Positions 8,860 to 19,821 are shown, counted from the first letter of the stretch. The stretch: 64,000 bases of DNA from CADEED01 sp963711635 (GCA_963711635.1 CAVQEZ010000016.1:62001-126000), one strand, 5' to 3'. A program made the numbers and translations. Notes: a model not told the origin generated them from the sequence alone.

Positions 8860-10503
8860 ATGCCGGACATGAATCAGCCGAAACATCGAACACTCCTGAT
8901 CGCCACGCTGGCCGTCATCGCCTCCCAGACTTGCGCGGCGGGATCGCTGTCGACCCGCCAGGCGACACGTGTGGGCGAACGCTGCTGGGTGGACGTACGG
9001 GTACTGGCCGACGACGCGATGGAAGGCCGGCGCGCAGGCACGCCCGGACATCGCCGCGCGGCCGAATACGTGGCCGATCAGTTCCGCAACGCGAATCTCA
9101 AACCGGCGCTCGACGGCGGCTTCCTGCAGCCAGTCAAACTGGAATCGCGGCGGATCGTCGAGAGCAATTCCAGCCTGGCGTTGATAGGTGACCAGCGAGT
9201 CCCTCTCGAGCTCGGCAAGGACGCCGTCTTCCTGCTGCGCGGGGACTATTCACCGCGCGTGGAGGCGCCGATGGTGTTCATCGGCGACGGCCTCAAGCTG
9301 CCACAGTACGGCGTGGACGATCTCGCCGGCCTCGATCTCAAGGGAAAAGTGGTGGTCACCTTCATCACGGCGCCTCCCTCGGTGCCCGGTGCCGCCGGCG
9401 CGCACTTCGGATCCTTGGCGGAACGCTGGAAGGTGTATCGCGCCGCCGGCGCCATCGGCATGGTCGGCGTTCCGAATCCGGCCAACATGGATCTGCCCTG
9501 GGAGCGCATCGCGAAATCGCGTTTCGATCCCTTCATGGTGCTGGGCGACGCCGAAGACCTGCTCGCCGGTCAGCAACTGCTCGTGCAATTCAATCCGCAG
9601 AGTTTCGAAAAGCTGCTGGTGGGCACCAGCCACAATGCCGGTGAGATCTTCAAGCTGCTCGATGCCGGCCAGGCGCTGCCGCGCTTCGACCTGAAGGTGC
9701 GCATCGCGGCGACCGTCGACGCGAAGGTCGAGAGCACCCTGTCCGAGAACGTCGTGGCGGTACTACCCGGGTCCGATCCCGAATTGCGCAACGAGTACGT
9801 GGTGTTGAGCGCGCATCTCGATCATCTGGGCGTCAGGGCAGGAGAAGATGCCGATCGGGTCTTCAATGGCGCCATGGACAATGCCTCTGGAATAGCCGTG
9901 CTCATGCAGATTGCCCGCGAGCTCACCAAGCGCAAGGCGCCGCGTCGCTCGATAGTGTTTCTCGCCGTCACGGCCGAGGAAGTCGGACTGCTCGGTTCAC
10001 GCGCCTATGTGGCAGCGGCTCAGGCTCGCGGCCAGCGCATCGTCGCCAATCTCAATACCGACATGTTCCTGCCGCTGTATCCATTGCGGCAGTTGATGGT
10101 GTTCGGACTCGATGAGTCGGATCTCAGCGACGACGTGCGTGCGGTGGCCAACCAGGTCGGCATCAAGGTGCAGCCGGATCCGCAACCGCTGCGCAACCGG
10201 TTCATCCGCAGCGACCAGTACAGCTTCATACGCGCCGGGATTCCCTCGCTGGCGACCAAGGTGGGATTCGATGCGGGCTCGCCCGATGCGGAGACCGAGC
10301 GCAAGTGGATTGCGGAGCGCTACCACGCCGTCGCGGACTCCGCCGATCAGCCCGTGGATCTTTCCGCGGTCGGCCGGTATGAGGAAGTCATACGGCGGCT
10401 CGCGGTACGCATCGCGAATCGCGCGCAGCCGCCACGCTGGCGCGACAGCAGCGTGTTCTCGCAGCTGGCGCAGCCCGCGTCCGCGCACGCGTCAGCACCC
10501 TGA
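8860..10503 (+). CDS. M28 family exported metallopeptidase
   Basis: A 547-residue zinc peptidase with a signal peptide (PKHRTLLIATLAVIASQTCAAG). A PA-type insert occupies roughly residues 140-260 (VFIGDGLKLPQYGVDDLAGLD). The M28 catalytic core follows, with zinc ligands His319 (LSAHLDHLG), Asp340 (GAMDNASG) and the Glu373-Glu374 pair (TAEEVGLLG). The last ligands lie in LNTDMF and in the C-terminal YHAVADSADQ. The family consists of aminopeptidases. It is divergent from the esterase with a short gap of about 60 bp. ATG 8869 is an alternative start. Confidence 0.92.
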   Translation: MPDMNQPKHRTLLIATLAVIASQTCAAGSLSTRQATRVGERCWVDVRVLADDAMEGRRAGTPGHRRAAEYVADQFRNANLKPALDGGFLQPVKLESRRIVESNSSLALIGDQRVPLELGKDAVFLLRGDYSPRVEAPMVFIGDGLKLPQYGVDDLAGLDLKGKVVVTFITAPPSVPGAAGAHFGSLAERWKVYRAAGAIGMVGVPNPANMDLPWERIAKSRFDPFMVLGDAEDLLAGQQLLVQFNPQSFEKLLVGTSHNAGEIFKLLDAGQALPRFDLKVRIAATVDAKVESTLSENVVAVLPGSDPELRNEYVVLSAHLDHLGVRAGEDADRVFNGAMDNASGIAVLMQIARELTKRKAPRRSIVFLAVTAEEVGLLGSRAYVAAAQARGQRIVANLNTDMFLPLYPLRQLMVFGLDESDLSDDVRAVANQVGIKVQPDPQPLRNRFIRSDQYSFIRAGIPSLATKVGFDAGSPDAETERKWIAERYHAVADSADQPVDLSAVGRYEEVIRRLAVRIANRAQPPRWRDSSVFSQLAQPASAHASAP

Positions 10504-10552
10504 CAGCGGAGTAGTTCATGTACCGGCGTTTGCGCCAAACCGGCCGGGCCCT

Positions 10553-10584
10553 GAAAAAAAGAGACCGCCCTTGCGGGCGGTCTC
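10553..10584 (-). terminator. rho-independent terminator of the TonB receptor gene
   Basis: A perfect 10-bp stem (GAGACCGCCC / GGGCGGTCTC) with a TTGC loop at 10561-10584. On the minus strand it is followed by seven U (the A run at 10554-10560). It ends the receptor gene, whose stop lies 5 bp upstream. Confidence 0.93.
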
Positions 10585-10588
10585 GGTA

Positions 10589-13500
10589 TCAACACTGCGC
10601 CTGCTTCAGAACTTGATGGTCGCACCCAAGCGTGTAGGTGGTGCCGATCTCGGTCTGGAACAGCGTGTCCTCGCGATCGTTGTCGATGTACAGGGTGTTG
10701 CGTTCTCCCGTGAGGTTCTGCGCCTCGAGCATGATCGTGAGGTAGTCGTTCACGAACCAGGACGCCTGCGCGTCCATGAACGTGGTGGCGAGATCGCCAC
10801 GCACGTCGCTGCCCGGCGAGGCCGGCAGGGCACGGAAGAATCTGTCGCGATACGACGCCGTGGTGCGGATGCTGAAGCGATTGTTCTCGTAGAACAGCGT
10901 ACCGCTGGCGGAATTGGGTGACAGGCCCACCAGGTCCGCCGTCGTGGTCGACGTGGGCACGCCGCCGGCGCTGGTGAGGATGTACTCGATCTCCGCTTCG
11001 GCCTTCGTGTAGTTGGCCAGCACGCCGAAGCCGCTCCAGAAGCCCGGCAGGAAGTTGAACTGCACCTGCGCGTTGACTTCAAAGCCCTTCAGAGGACCAC
11101 CGGGGGTGTTCTCCAACCGGCCCACCGTGAAGATGTCGCTGGGAGTGGAGGGTGAACCATCCAGCAGCGAGTTCGGCAATCCGAGATCGGTGTACGGGAC
11201 CTGGCTGGTGATGCGCTGGATGAAGCTCTCGATGTCCTTGTAGAAGTAGGCCACCGACAGCAGCGAACCTTCCGAGAAGTACCACTCCAGGGCCAGGTCC
11301 GCCGTCTTGGCGCGGATCGGCTTCAGGAAGGGGTTGTTCACGTTGCCAGTGCGTGTGGTCGCCGTGATGCCCGAAGTCGGCGTCAGGTTGCCCAGTTCCG
11401 CGCGTGACATCACCTTCGAGCCCGAGAGGCGTGCGAGCAGGTTGTCGGTCAGCTCGAACACCACGTTGAACGAGGGCAGGGTATCGGTGTAGTCGGTCTC
11501 CACCTCGTTGTACTGACCAAACGCGGTGTAGATCGAAGTGGCCGGTGCCGTGGTCGGAATGATGCCGGCCGCGAACTGATCGGTCTTGACGTAGCGCACG
11601 CCAAAGTCGCCGCGGATGGGCATGCTCCAGCGATCGCCCGAGTCGAACGTGAACATGACATAGCCGCTGGTCACGTCCTCGAACAGCTTGGACTGGCGCC
11701 GCGCCGCACTCGGCGTAGCACACCGGGATGCTGTCGATGTCGAAGACCTCGTCCCACTTCTTGAGATCGATGGCCGCCCAACTCGAGGGCGCGCCTGAAC
11801 CGAACAGGTCGTCCAGGTCGCTGATCTGCGTGGTGATGTCGGCGATGGTGGTCCCGGCGGGCAGCGCGCGCGTCACGGTCGTGTTTCTGAGCGGGTTTGC
11901 ACCATGGCTGCTGAAGTGGCTCTCGCGGTATTGAGCGCCGAGCTTCGTCTTCCACATATCCGTCAATTGCCAGGTGCCGTTCAATTCGAACGTGTTGATC
12001 GCGGTGATGTTCTCCGACGGCTTGCCCTGCAGCGAAAATCCGCCGATCACGGTCTGGTTGCCGTCCGGGGTCGGCGCGTAGACGAAATTGGCGGGATTCG
12101 AGACATCGAATCCGAAGTTGATCACGGGCGTGCGGCGACCGCCGCGGAAATCCACCGAAAAATTGTCGACGTCGATGGCATCCATGAAAGTCTGGAAGCG
12201 CAACGGGCCTTCCCACTTGTTCAGCGAACGGCCGACGTAAACGTTCAGCTTGAAGTCGTCGGTGAACTGGTGATCGACGTTGAGGGTCCCTTGCTGGAAA
12301 GTGGACACGAACTGATCCACCAGGCCCTCGGAGCGCACGTCGACGCCATCGAACAGGCCGTAGACCATCGAGCCCTTGTCGTCGAACTCGACGTCGCGGA
12401 TCGACACCATCGGCTGGCCGTTGTTGCTGATGTTGCGGCCGAAGGAGAGACCGAGGATGTAGTTGTCACGGCGCTCCTGCTGGTAACGCGACATCAAGCC
12501 ATCCAGCGAAATCTGCGTGTTCTCGGTGGGACGCCACTGCAGCGACAGGCTGCCGCCGGAGCGCTCGGTGTCCTGCTCGGAGTTCACGTAGCGCGGCAGG
12601 CGGGGATGGAATGCGCCGCCTCCGGGCACCAGGTTACCGGCGGCGTCACGGATCGCCGGGTTGGTCATGTTGTAAACCGTGTTGAAAGCCTCGAGGTCGC
12701 TGGTGCGCGGATTGACGCCGCCGGCGGCACTCGCGCTGCAGTTGGCGGTGGTGGTGCCGCGCGTGCCAGGAATCGGGCTGGCACCCGTGGCGGTCCAGCC
12801 GATGGGCGTGCAGAACGGGAGGTTGATGGGTGCCGTGGCAGTGCCGATGTTGTTTCCGTTGGTGCCGAAGTGGAGGATATCCACCGCCGAGTAACCTGCC
12901 TCGCGAAGGTGGCGCTCCTGGAAGGAATACGTCAGCAGCACGCCGAAGGTGTCGTCGAAGAATTTCTTCGACGCGAGCATCGAGACGCGCGGATCCACTT
13001 CCTGGCCGACTTCGTTCCAGATGCCGCGGCCGGTGAACGAGAACACCTGGTCGCGGTCGTAATCGAATGCACCCGGCGCCTTGAGGTCCACCGTGGCGCC
13101 CAGCGAGCCTTCCTCGACGTCCGCCGACGTCGTCTTGCGCACGGCGAGCTCCGAGAAGATCTCGGTGGGGAACACGTTGAAGTCGAAGCTGCGGCCGTTG
13201 TTGCCCGCGCCGTAGATGTCGCTGGAGCCGGTCTGTGCCGCGCCTTCCATGCCGTTGATGCGCACGTTCGTGAACTGCGCGCCGAGACCGCGAACCGAGA
13301 TGTTGCGGCCTTCGCCGCCGTCGCTGCGTGAGAGCGCGACGCCCGGGATGCGCTGCATGGATTCGGCGAGATTGCTGTCCGGAAATTTGCCGATGTCTTC
13401 GGCGGCGATGACGTCGATGGCGGCGGTCTCGCTGCGCTTCTCGGCGAGAGCCGTGTTGAGCGAGCCGCGGAAGCCCGTGACGACGACTTCCTCAATCTCC

Positions 13501-13616
13501 TGACCTTGTGCTTCCGCTGCCAGCACTGCCTGTGCCGGCAACGCCATGCCTGCTCCGAGGAGCGCGAGGCGCACCGCGGTACGCACGCTGATGAATGGAC
13601 GATCGAACGCTTGCAT
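10589..13616 (-). CDS. TonB-dependent receptor, one frameshift
   Basis: An outer-membrane TonB-dependent receptor of about 1,000 residues. The start at 13616 follows a GGGGGG ribosome site at about 8 bp and gives a signal peptide ending in QAVLA. The mature protein starts with the TonB box EIEEVVVTG, followed by the plug (AAEDIGKFPDSNLAESMQR, GGEGRNISVRGLG) and a beta-barrel ending in TYTLGCD...QAQC. The type (FRGSLNTALAEKRSE) is common in polysaccharide-utilisation loci of xanthomonads and sphingomonads. The frame breaks at about 11698-11706 in GC-rich sequence. The corrected junction reads CYAECGAARQSKLFEDVTSGY, so one base appears extra. The gene is divergent from GH78, and it probably imports oligosaccharides. 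Confidence 0.9.
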
Positions 13617-13662
13617 TTGAAATCCCCCCATTAAAGACGAATGATTGGCAGAAGTTGATCGT

Positions 13663-13686
13663 ATTTGCAGCGTTTTTACCGCAAAT
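13663..13686. promoter_or_regulatory. inverted repeat in the receptor/GH78 divergent promoter region
   Basis: The 281-bp gap between the divergent receptor and GH78 genes holds ATTTGC (13663-13668) and its reverse complement GCAAAT (13681-13686), separated by 12 bp. GATC lies outside each arm. It may be an operator for a sugar-responsive regulator. This is inferred only from symmetry and position. Confidence 0.3.
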
Positions 13687-13897
13687 GATCCATATTGAAC
13701 ATCCCTCATTCTTGGCGATTGATTTTTCTAATAAAAATCAATGCCTTTGGAGTCCTGTTCCACCGGTATCAATGCCGGAAAAATGCGTCCGTGGCGCATT
13801 TATGCCACAAACCGGCGCGCCGCGCAGGTAGTTAGATGGTGCGGCGCCGTAACATCCAAAACCGACAGCGAAAGACCAACACCCGGAGCCACTCGCG

Positions 13898-16207
13898 ATG
13901 CGATTTGCCGCCTTGCTGTTGATGCTCGCCGTGTCCGGCGACCTGTACGCAGAGAATTCGGACGCCTGGATCACCCACGCCACGGTGGGTAAACGAACGC
14001 CCGTGGTGCTGCATTTCAGACGCGAGCTGCAGCTCGACCGGGTGCCGGCGAGGCTGCCGGTCAGCGTGACCGCGGACAACCGGTTCGTGCTGTACGTGAA
14101 TGGCGTGCGCATGGCGAGCGGTCCTTCCGCCGGCACCGTCCAGCGCTGGCGGGTGTCGCGCGTCGATCTGGCGCCGCAACTGCGCCGCGGCCGCAACGTG
14201 ATTGCCGCCGTGGTGTGGAATTTTGGTGAGGCAGCGCCGATGTGGCAGCAGACCGTCGCCACCGGATTCCGCCTCATCGGTGCGCCGCTGTCGACCAGCG
14301 CGCCCGGTTGGCGTGTGAACATCGAGACCGCGCACTCAGCGACCAAGGGCAGCGAACAGCTCGACTGGCAGTACTACGTGGCCAGCGCACCCGAGTCGAT
14401 CGACGCCCGCACGGCGGACTGGGACTGGCACGGTCCGCGCGAACGGGGTGAGGGCTGGACCGATGCGGTGCCCGCGCTCGGGGCCGCGGCTCGCAGCCTG
14501 GTCGATGACCCCTTGCCGGCGCAGGTTTTCACGCCGGCCGAGGCGGGCGTGGTGGTGCGCACGCAGCTCGCCGGCGGCGAGCGCTTTCCGGCGCAGCCCG
14601 TGAACGTGCCGGCGAATTCCAGCGCCAAACTACTGTTGCGGCGCGACGCCATGATCTCGGCCTACCCGGAGCTCGAGATCGCGGGCGGCCGCGACGCGAC
14701 CATCAGGCTCCACTACGGCGAGGCGCTGTACGACGCCGCGCGCCGCAAGGGCGATCGCAATCTCGTGGACGACCGGCAGGTGGTCGGTTTCCACGACACC
14801 TTCATCGCGGATGGCACGACGCGCCGCTTCGCGCCGCTGTGGTGGCGCACTTTTCGTTTCGTCGAAATTGACGTCAGCACCGGCGCCGAGCCCCTCACGC
14901 TGCGCGCGTTGCGCCTGCATGAAACCGGCTATCCATTTCAGCAACTGGCGCGCTTCGAGAGCAGCGACGCGTCGTTGAACGCGATCTGGAACATCGGCTG
15001 GCGCACGCTGCGCGTCGACGCGCACGAAACATTCATGGACAGCTCCTACTGGGAGCAGCTGCAGTACACCGGCGACACGCGCCTGGAAATGCTGATCGCC
15101 TATGCCGTTTCCGGCGACGCGCGCCTCGCCTCGAACGCGATAGAAACCTTCGCCGAATCGGAGGCCGACGGCGGGCTGGTGCAGGGCCGCTATCCCGCGC
15201 GCGAACCCAACGTCATCGCCACGTTTTCATTTGCCTGGGTGGGAATGCTTTCGGACTGGGCGCTGCATCAACCCGATACGGCCGTGATCCGCCGCCATCT
15301 GCCGCGCATGCGGCGTGTGCTCGGCTGGTTCGAACCCCTGCGGAATCCGCAGGGGTTGTTAGGCAAGAACCCGCAGTGGAATTTCATCGACTGGGCCGGA
15401 CAGAAGTGGGACGACCGCGACACTTTCCCTTCCTGGGGCAAGACCAATGGCAGTTGCCTGATGACCGCCATGTGGGTGGGGGCGCTGCGCCAGGGTGCGG
15501 CGCTCGAGGCGGCATATGGAGAGCCGGCGCAGTCGGAGGCCGATGCCGTGAACGCCGACCGCGCGCGCGCCGCGATCCGCGAGCACTGCTGGGATGCCGG
15601 GCGCGGCCTGTTCGCCGACGATGCCGATCGCCAGGTTTTCAGCCAGCACATGAACGTCTTCGCGGTGCTGTACGACATCGCGACGCCCGCAGAGCGGGCC
15701 GGCATCCTCGAGCGAGTCACCGTGCCCGGTAAAGGCATCGACGCGCCGCCGGGCATGTACGCCTCCAGCTACTACTTTGCGTGGTACCTGGTGCGCGCCT
15801 TCGAGCATGCCGGCATGAGCGACAGGTACGTGGCGCTGCTGCAGAGCTGGCGCGACCTGCTGGCGCTCAACTACACCACCTGGCCGGAGTCCCGCGAGCA
15901 ACCGCGCTCCGACACGCACGCCTGGAGCGCACACCCGACCGCGGATTTGCTGGGTATCGTCGCCGGCATCGGCCCGGCTGCGCCGGGATACGCGCGGCTG
16001 CGCGTGGCGCCCTTGTTAGGCGAGCTGACCTCCCTGGACGCCACCGCCGTCACGCCGCGGGGGCCCGTCTCGGTGCGGTATCGCATCGCGGACGGCTTTC
16101 TGAGTGCGGAAATCGAAAGGCCCCACGCGCTGCCCGGCGAATTCCAATGGCACGGTCGAAGGTATCCACTGGAGCGCCCGCGCACGAAGCTGCGCCTGCG
16201 TTTGTAA
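13898..16207 (+). CDS. GH78 alpha-L-rhamnosidase
   Basis: A 769-residue secreted enzyme with a signal peptide ending near GDLYA. N-terminal beta-sandwich domains (RFVLYVNGVRMASGPS, NVIAAVVWNFG) are of the kind found ahead of GH78 barrels. The (alpha/alpha)6 barrel begins at about residue 350 with ASLNAIWNIGWRTLRVDAHETFMD. It contains the family hallmark DSSYWEQLQYTGDTRLE (Asp381, Glu386, catalytic region) and WNFIDWAGQKW. The C-terminal domain begins near APGYARLRV. It would release L-rhamnose from rhamnogalacturonan or rhamnosides and so feed the rhamnose locus at 48-59 kb. Leu-Leu-Gly is twice encoded as TTG-TTA-GGC. Confidence 0.9.
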   Translation: MRFAALLLMLAVSGDLYAENSDAWITHATVGKRTPVVLHFRRELQLDRVPARLPVSVTADNRFVLYVNGVRMASGPSAGTVQRWRVSRVDLAPQLRRGRNVIAAVVWNFGEAAPMWQQTVATGFRLIGAPLSTSAPGWRVNIETAHSATKGSEQLDWQYYVASAPESIDARTADWDWHGPRERGEGWTDAVPALGAAARSLVDDPLPAQVFTPAEAGVVVRTQLAGGERFPAQPVNVPANSSAKLLLRRDAMISAYPELEIAGGRDATIRLHYGEALYDAARRKGDRNLVDDRQVVGFHDTFIADGTTRRFAPLWWRTFRFVEIDVSTGAEPLTLRALRLHETGYPFQQLARFESSDASLNAIWNIGWRTLRVDAHETFMDSSYWEQLQYTGDTRLEMLIAYAVSGDARLASNAIETFAESEADGGLVQGRYPAREPNVIATFSFAWVGMLSDWALHQPDTAVIRRHLPRMRRVLGWFEPLRNPQGLLGKNPQWNFIDWAGQKWDDRDTFPSWGKTNGSCLMTAMWVGALRQGAALEAAYGEPAQSEADAVNADRARAAIREHCWDAGRGLFADDADRQVFSQHMNVFAVLYDIATPAERAGILERVTVPGKGIDAPPGMYASSYYFAWYLVRAFEHAGMSDRYVALLQSWRDLLALNYTTWPESREQPRSDTHAWSAHPTADLLGIVAGIGPAAPGYARLRVAPLLGELTSLDATAVTPRGPVSVRYRIADGFLSAEIERPHALPGEFQWHGRRYPLERPRTKLRLRL

Positions 16208-16210
16208 GAT

Positions 16211-16247
16211 GGGGCGCGGGTGATCCCGCGCCCCGAGGCGCCATTTT
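16211..16247 (+). terminator. hairpin terminator after GH78
   Basis: A perfect 10-bp stem GGGGCGCGGG / CCCGCGCCCC with loop TGAT starts 3 bp after the GH78 stop. A T5 run follows 9 bases later. The gap before the T run makes it less canonical, but position and stability support termination between the convergent genes. Confidence 0.55.
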
Positions 16248-16284
16248 TCCGGATGAGATGAGGGCACTTGCAGGAGATCCCTCT

Positions 16285-16650
16285 CTACCGGCCCAGGCTG
16301 GCCACAGCTGGCCTGGCGCCCCTCGCCGAGTCGTACACCGCCTGAAGCATCGGATGATTCACCTTCTGAACCGCGGCCGCCGCCACCGTCTGCCGGCAGG
16401 CCTTCGCGTTGGCGCGTGAGGCGAGCGTGCCGTGGTCGAGCCGGGCGCAGACCCGCTGAGCGGCCCATTCGATCCGCTGCAGCAGTTTCGATGCGCCCTG
16501 TTCGGAATCGACGGCGAGATCCGCGTACGGCACGGTGATGTCGGGGCCCACCATTTCGCCGGCATGCAAGGGCGGGGTCAGCGAAACCATCAAGGCGGCG
16601 CAGGCGATGGCCAGGCTGTTGAAGCAATTCTGTCGTGTCGAGATGTTCAT
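16285..16650 (-). CDS. UrcA family exported protein
   Basis: A small protein of 121 residues from the ATG at 16650, chosen for the GGGAGAG ribosome site. It has a signal peptide ending in PPLHA. The mature part shows the UrcA pattern: VPYADLAVDSEQGASKLLQRI, AAQRVCARLD, a second Cys in KACRQTV, and AAAVQKVNHPML. The two cysteines probably form a periplasmic disulfide. The family is widespread in sphingomonads, caulobacters and xanthomonads and has no known function. It is divergent from the ECF sigma gene, with only about 60 bp between starts. Confidence 0.85.
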   Translation of the reverse strand: MNISTRQNCFNSLAIACAALMVSLTPPLHAGEMVGPDITVPYADLAVDSEQGASKLLQRIEWAAQRVCARLDHGTLASRANAKACRQTVAAAAVQKVNHPMLQAVYDSARGARPAVASLGR

Positions 16651-16712
16651 GGTGCTCTCCCAAATGGATGTGTGTTCATTCATCAAGACACCATCGGCTG
16701 GGAAAACCCGAC

Positions 16713-17294
16713 ATGGCCGGCGCTAAGATTGTCCCAGTGGCGGATCTCACCCAGTTGTTGCGGCAGGCCCAGGCAGGCGATGCGAAGGCGCGCGATGCGC
16801 TGTTTGCCGCCGCTTATCCCGGATTACAGCAGCTGGCACGCGCGCGGCTGCGCGATGGGGGTCGCAACACCATGCTGGATACCCGCAGCCTGGTGCACGA
16901 GAGCTATCTACGTTACGTACAGTCGGGTGAATTGCGCGCCGAAGACAGGCGCGCCTTCTTCGCCTTCGCCTCGCAGGTCATGCGTTCGGTGATCGTCAAC
17001 AGCGCGCGCGACCGCGCTGCGCAGAAACGCGGCGCCGGGCATCGGCCGGTCACGCTGTCGACAGGGATTTCCGAGCGCACCCCGGACGGTGAGGAGGTGA
17101 TCCTGCAGGTCCACGAGGCACTGGAGTCCCTCGCGCAAGTCGACGCGCGCCTCGCGCAGGTGGTGCAGATGCGCTACTTCGGCGGCTACAGCGAACAGGA
17201 AATTGCCGAGACCCTGGACGTGACCGAGAGAACCGTTCAGCGGCTGTGGCTGAAGGCGCGCATGATGCTGCTGGCATCGATGCAGGACGACTAG
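16713..17294 (+). CDS. ECF-type RNA polymerase sigma factor (TIGR02999-like)
   Basis: A 193-residue sigma factor. Region 2 is LLRQAQAGDAKARDALFAAAYPGLQQLARARL with the LVHESYLRYV segment, and region 4 is MRYFGGYSEQEIAETLDVTERTVQRLWLKARMML with a helix-turn-helix. The sequence belongs to the type that is regularly encoded next to a Ser/Thr protein kinase. The kinase starts 6 bp after its stop here, so the pair is probably co-transcribed. By analogy the kinase relays a signal to or alongside the sigma factor. The ATG at 16713 is the first that leaves a normal region 2. Confidence 0.9.
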   Translation: MAGAKIVPVADLTQLLRQAQAGDAKARDALFAAAYPGLQQLARARLRDGGRNTMLDTRSLVHESYLRYVQSGELRAEDRRAFFAFASQVMRSVIVNSARDRAAQKRGAGHRPVTLSTGISERTPDGEEVILQVHEALESLAQVDARLAQVVQMRYFGGYSEQEIAETLDVTERTVQRLWLKARMMLLASMQDD

Positions 17295-17300
17295 GACCGC

Positions 17301-19811
17301 ATGGGTCTGTCCACACAACAGATGGCACGCCTGAGTGAGCTGCTCGACCAGGCGCTGCCCTTGACCCCCGCTGCACGGCGTACCTGGCTGGCCGGGCTGT
17401 CGAGCGAAGATCTCCCGCTGGTGCAGTCATTGCGCGAGGCATTGCAGGCCGACGATCCGGACGTGGCGTCCATCCGCTCGCTCGACCAGCCGCCCGCGAT
17501 GGATCCCGGTGCCGGCGATTCCATGGTGACCGAACACCATGCGGGTGAACGGCTGGGCGCATACGAGCTGCAGCGGCCGTTGGGAGCCGGCGGCATGGCG
17601 GAAGTGTGGTTGGCGCGCCGTGCCGACGGCGCGTTCGAGCGCCGCGTGGCGCTCAAGATTCCGCGCCTGAGTCATGTTCCGGTAGAGATGGCGGAGCGCT
17701 TCGCGCGCGAATGCCGGATCCTCGCGACGCTGGAATTCCCGGGTATCGCGCGGCTCTACGATGCCGGCGTCGAAGCCAATCGCACGCCGTACATTGCGAT
17801 GGAATACGTGCAGGGCGAACCACTCATTGCCTGGTGCGACTCGCGTGGGCTCGAAGTCCGCGCGCGTATCGATTTGTTCCTGCAGGTTCTCGATGCCGTC
17901 GGCTACGCGCACGCACGCGGCATCGTTCACCGCGATCTGAAACCTTCGAACATCCTGGTGACCGGGCAGGGCGAAGTGCGCCTGCTGGATTTTGGCGTGG
18001 CAAGCCTGCTGCAGGCCGACCCGGAACCGCGCTCGCTGACGCGTATCTACGGGCCCGCGTTGACTCCTGAGTATGCGAGCCCGGAGTCGCTGCGCGGCGA
18101 GCGGGCCGACGTGCGCAGCGATATCTACTCCCTTGGCGCAGTCCTGCACGAACTGCTCACGGGAGCGCGCCCGGGACGCGAGCCACCCGACAACAGTCTG
18201 AGTGCCGGGCTGCGCGAAATTCTGGCGAAGACTCTAGCTACTTCACCGGCGGATCGATATCCGGACGTGGCGACTTTCGCGGCGGCATTGCGGCGCGGAT
18301 CCGGAAGTGCAGCCCCGTTTCGCAAAACCACGGCGCGTTACGTGGTCGCCAGTGCTGCCGTCATGGTGGTGGCCATTGGAGCGACGTCTTACTACTGGAT
18401 GCATGCCGCAAGCAGATCTGCGCCTCCCGCGAACGTCGAAACCGCCCCTCGGGGCACGGCGACGATCGCCGTGCTGCCCTTCGTCGACTTGAGCGAGCAG
18501 CAAGACCGCGGTTATCTGTCCGATGGCCTTGCCGAGGAGCTGATCGACCTGCTGACCAAAATTCCGCAGCTGCGGGTGACGGCGCGCGCCTCTTCATTCG
18601 CCTTCCGCGACCGCCAGGCAGGCGTCGCGGCGATCGCCCGTCAGCTGAATGTCGACAACGTGCTCGATGGCAGCGTGCGGAGCGCAGGTAGCCGCTTGAA
18701 GTTCACGGTCCAGCTGGTGCGCACCAGCGACGGCACCGTCGATCTGGTCAGAGACCTACGACCGGGAGATGAAAGATATCTTCGAGATCCAGGAAAGCGT
18801 GGCGGCCGCCGTGGTCGACGCGCTCAAGTTGCGCCTGCTCGATGGCCAGGGTCCGTCTCCCGAACGGCGCACGCAGAATGTCCGCGCTTACGAGGAGTAT
18901 CTCCTCGGCCGGCAGTTTCGGGACGGACTGTCACTCGAGCGATATCAACATGCGCAGGCGGCGTTCGAGCGCGCCGTGGCGCTCGACCCTTCCTTCGCAC
19001 CCGCGCATGCGGGCCTCGCACTCACCGCGGCCGACATCGGCGCGATGATCATGCAGACTCGTCCTTTCGACCTGGCGCTCGCCGAGGCCGAGCGGGCCAT
19101 GGCGCTGGCGCCTCGCCTGACCGAAGCCTACGTCGCGCGCGCGAACGTTCGTCTGAACCGTTATTGGGACTACGTCGGAGCGAAGGCGGACCTGGATTTC
19201 GCCTCTGGCATCGACCCCAACAACATCGAGCTTCTGCAGGCACAGGCGAGCTATTCTGTGGGCCACGGGCAATGTCGCAGAGGCACTCGAAGTCCAGCAG
19301 CGCACCGTGGCCCGCAATCCGCTGGCCAGCAAGGCCTGGGATCTGCTCGGCGTGATCCACATGGGCATGCGCGACTACCCGGCGGCGCGCAAGGCATTCG
19401 AACGCTCCGCGGAGCTCTCTCCGTATTCGTACTACCGCTTGCTGCTCACGACGCTGGTTGAGCTCTATACGGGAAACCACGAGGAAGCCCTGCGCTTGGC
19501 GCGCTCGAATCCCGACATCAACTGGCGCGATTACACAGTCGCCATGGCCGCGCATTCGGCCGGGCAGGCCGCGGAAGCGCGCGCTGCCTTGCAACGGCTG
19601 ATCGCGCGCGCGCCCGACCAGTACTCAGTCGCAGATAGCCAACGTCTACGCGTGGCAGGGCGACGACGAGCAGGCATTCGCGTGGCTCGAACGAGCGGTC
19701 GCGGTGCGCGACGGGGGTCTGACCGGCATGCAGAACCGCCCGGAATACGACAGGTTGAAAGGGGATCCGCGCTTCCAGCGCGTGCTGCGAATGATGAATG
19801 TCGCCCCGTAG
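17301..19811 (+). pseudogene. Ser/Thr protein kinase with TPR domain, three frameshifts
   Basis: The protein kinase domain (residues about 85-335) has the G-loop PLGAGGMAEVWLAR, Lys119 (VALKI), HRDLKPSN with catalytic Asp212, DFG at 230-232 and an APE-like TPEYASPES. A membrane helix follows (YVVASAAVMVVAIGATSYYW). A periplasmic TolB-N/adenylate-cyclase-associated segment (IAVLPFVDLSEQQDRGYLSDG) comes next, then TPR repeats. The frame breaks near 18743 (conserved WSETYDREMKDIFE resumes), near 19257 (WATGNVAEALEVQQRTVARNP resumes) and near 19628 (QIANVYAWQGDDEQAFAWLE resumes). It ends LRMMNVAP at 19811. All three need the same +1 shift (one extra or two missing bases). Every part remains family-like, so sequence errors are at least as likely as decay. 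Confidence 0.85.
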
Positions 19812-19821
19812 GCAGTCCAAC

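Noticed and set aside
11904..13331. 475-codon open frame on the plus strand
   Set aside because: It is antisense to the TonB receptor and rich in Val, Ala, Arg and His, as expected of a GC-rich shadow frame. It has no domain pattern.
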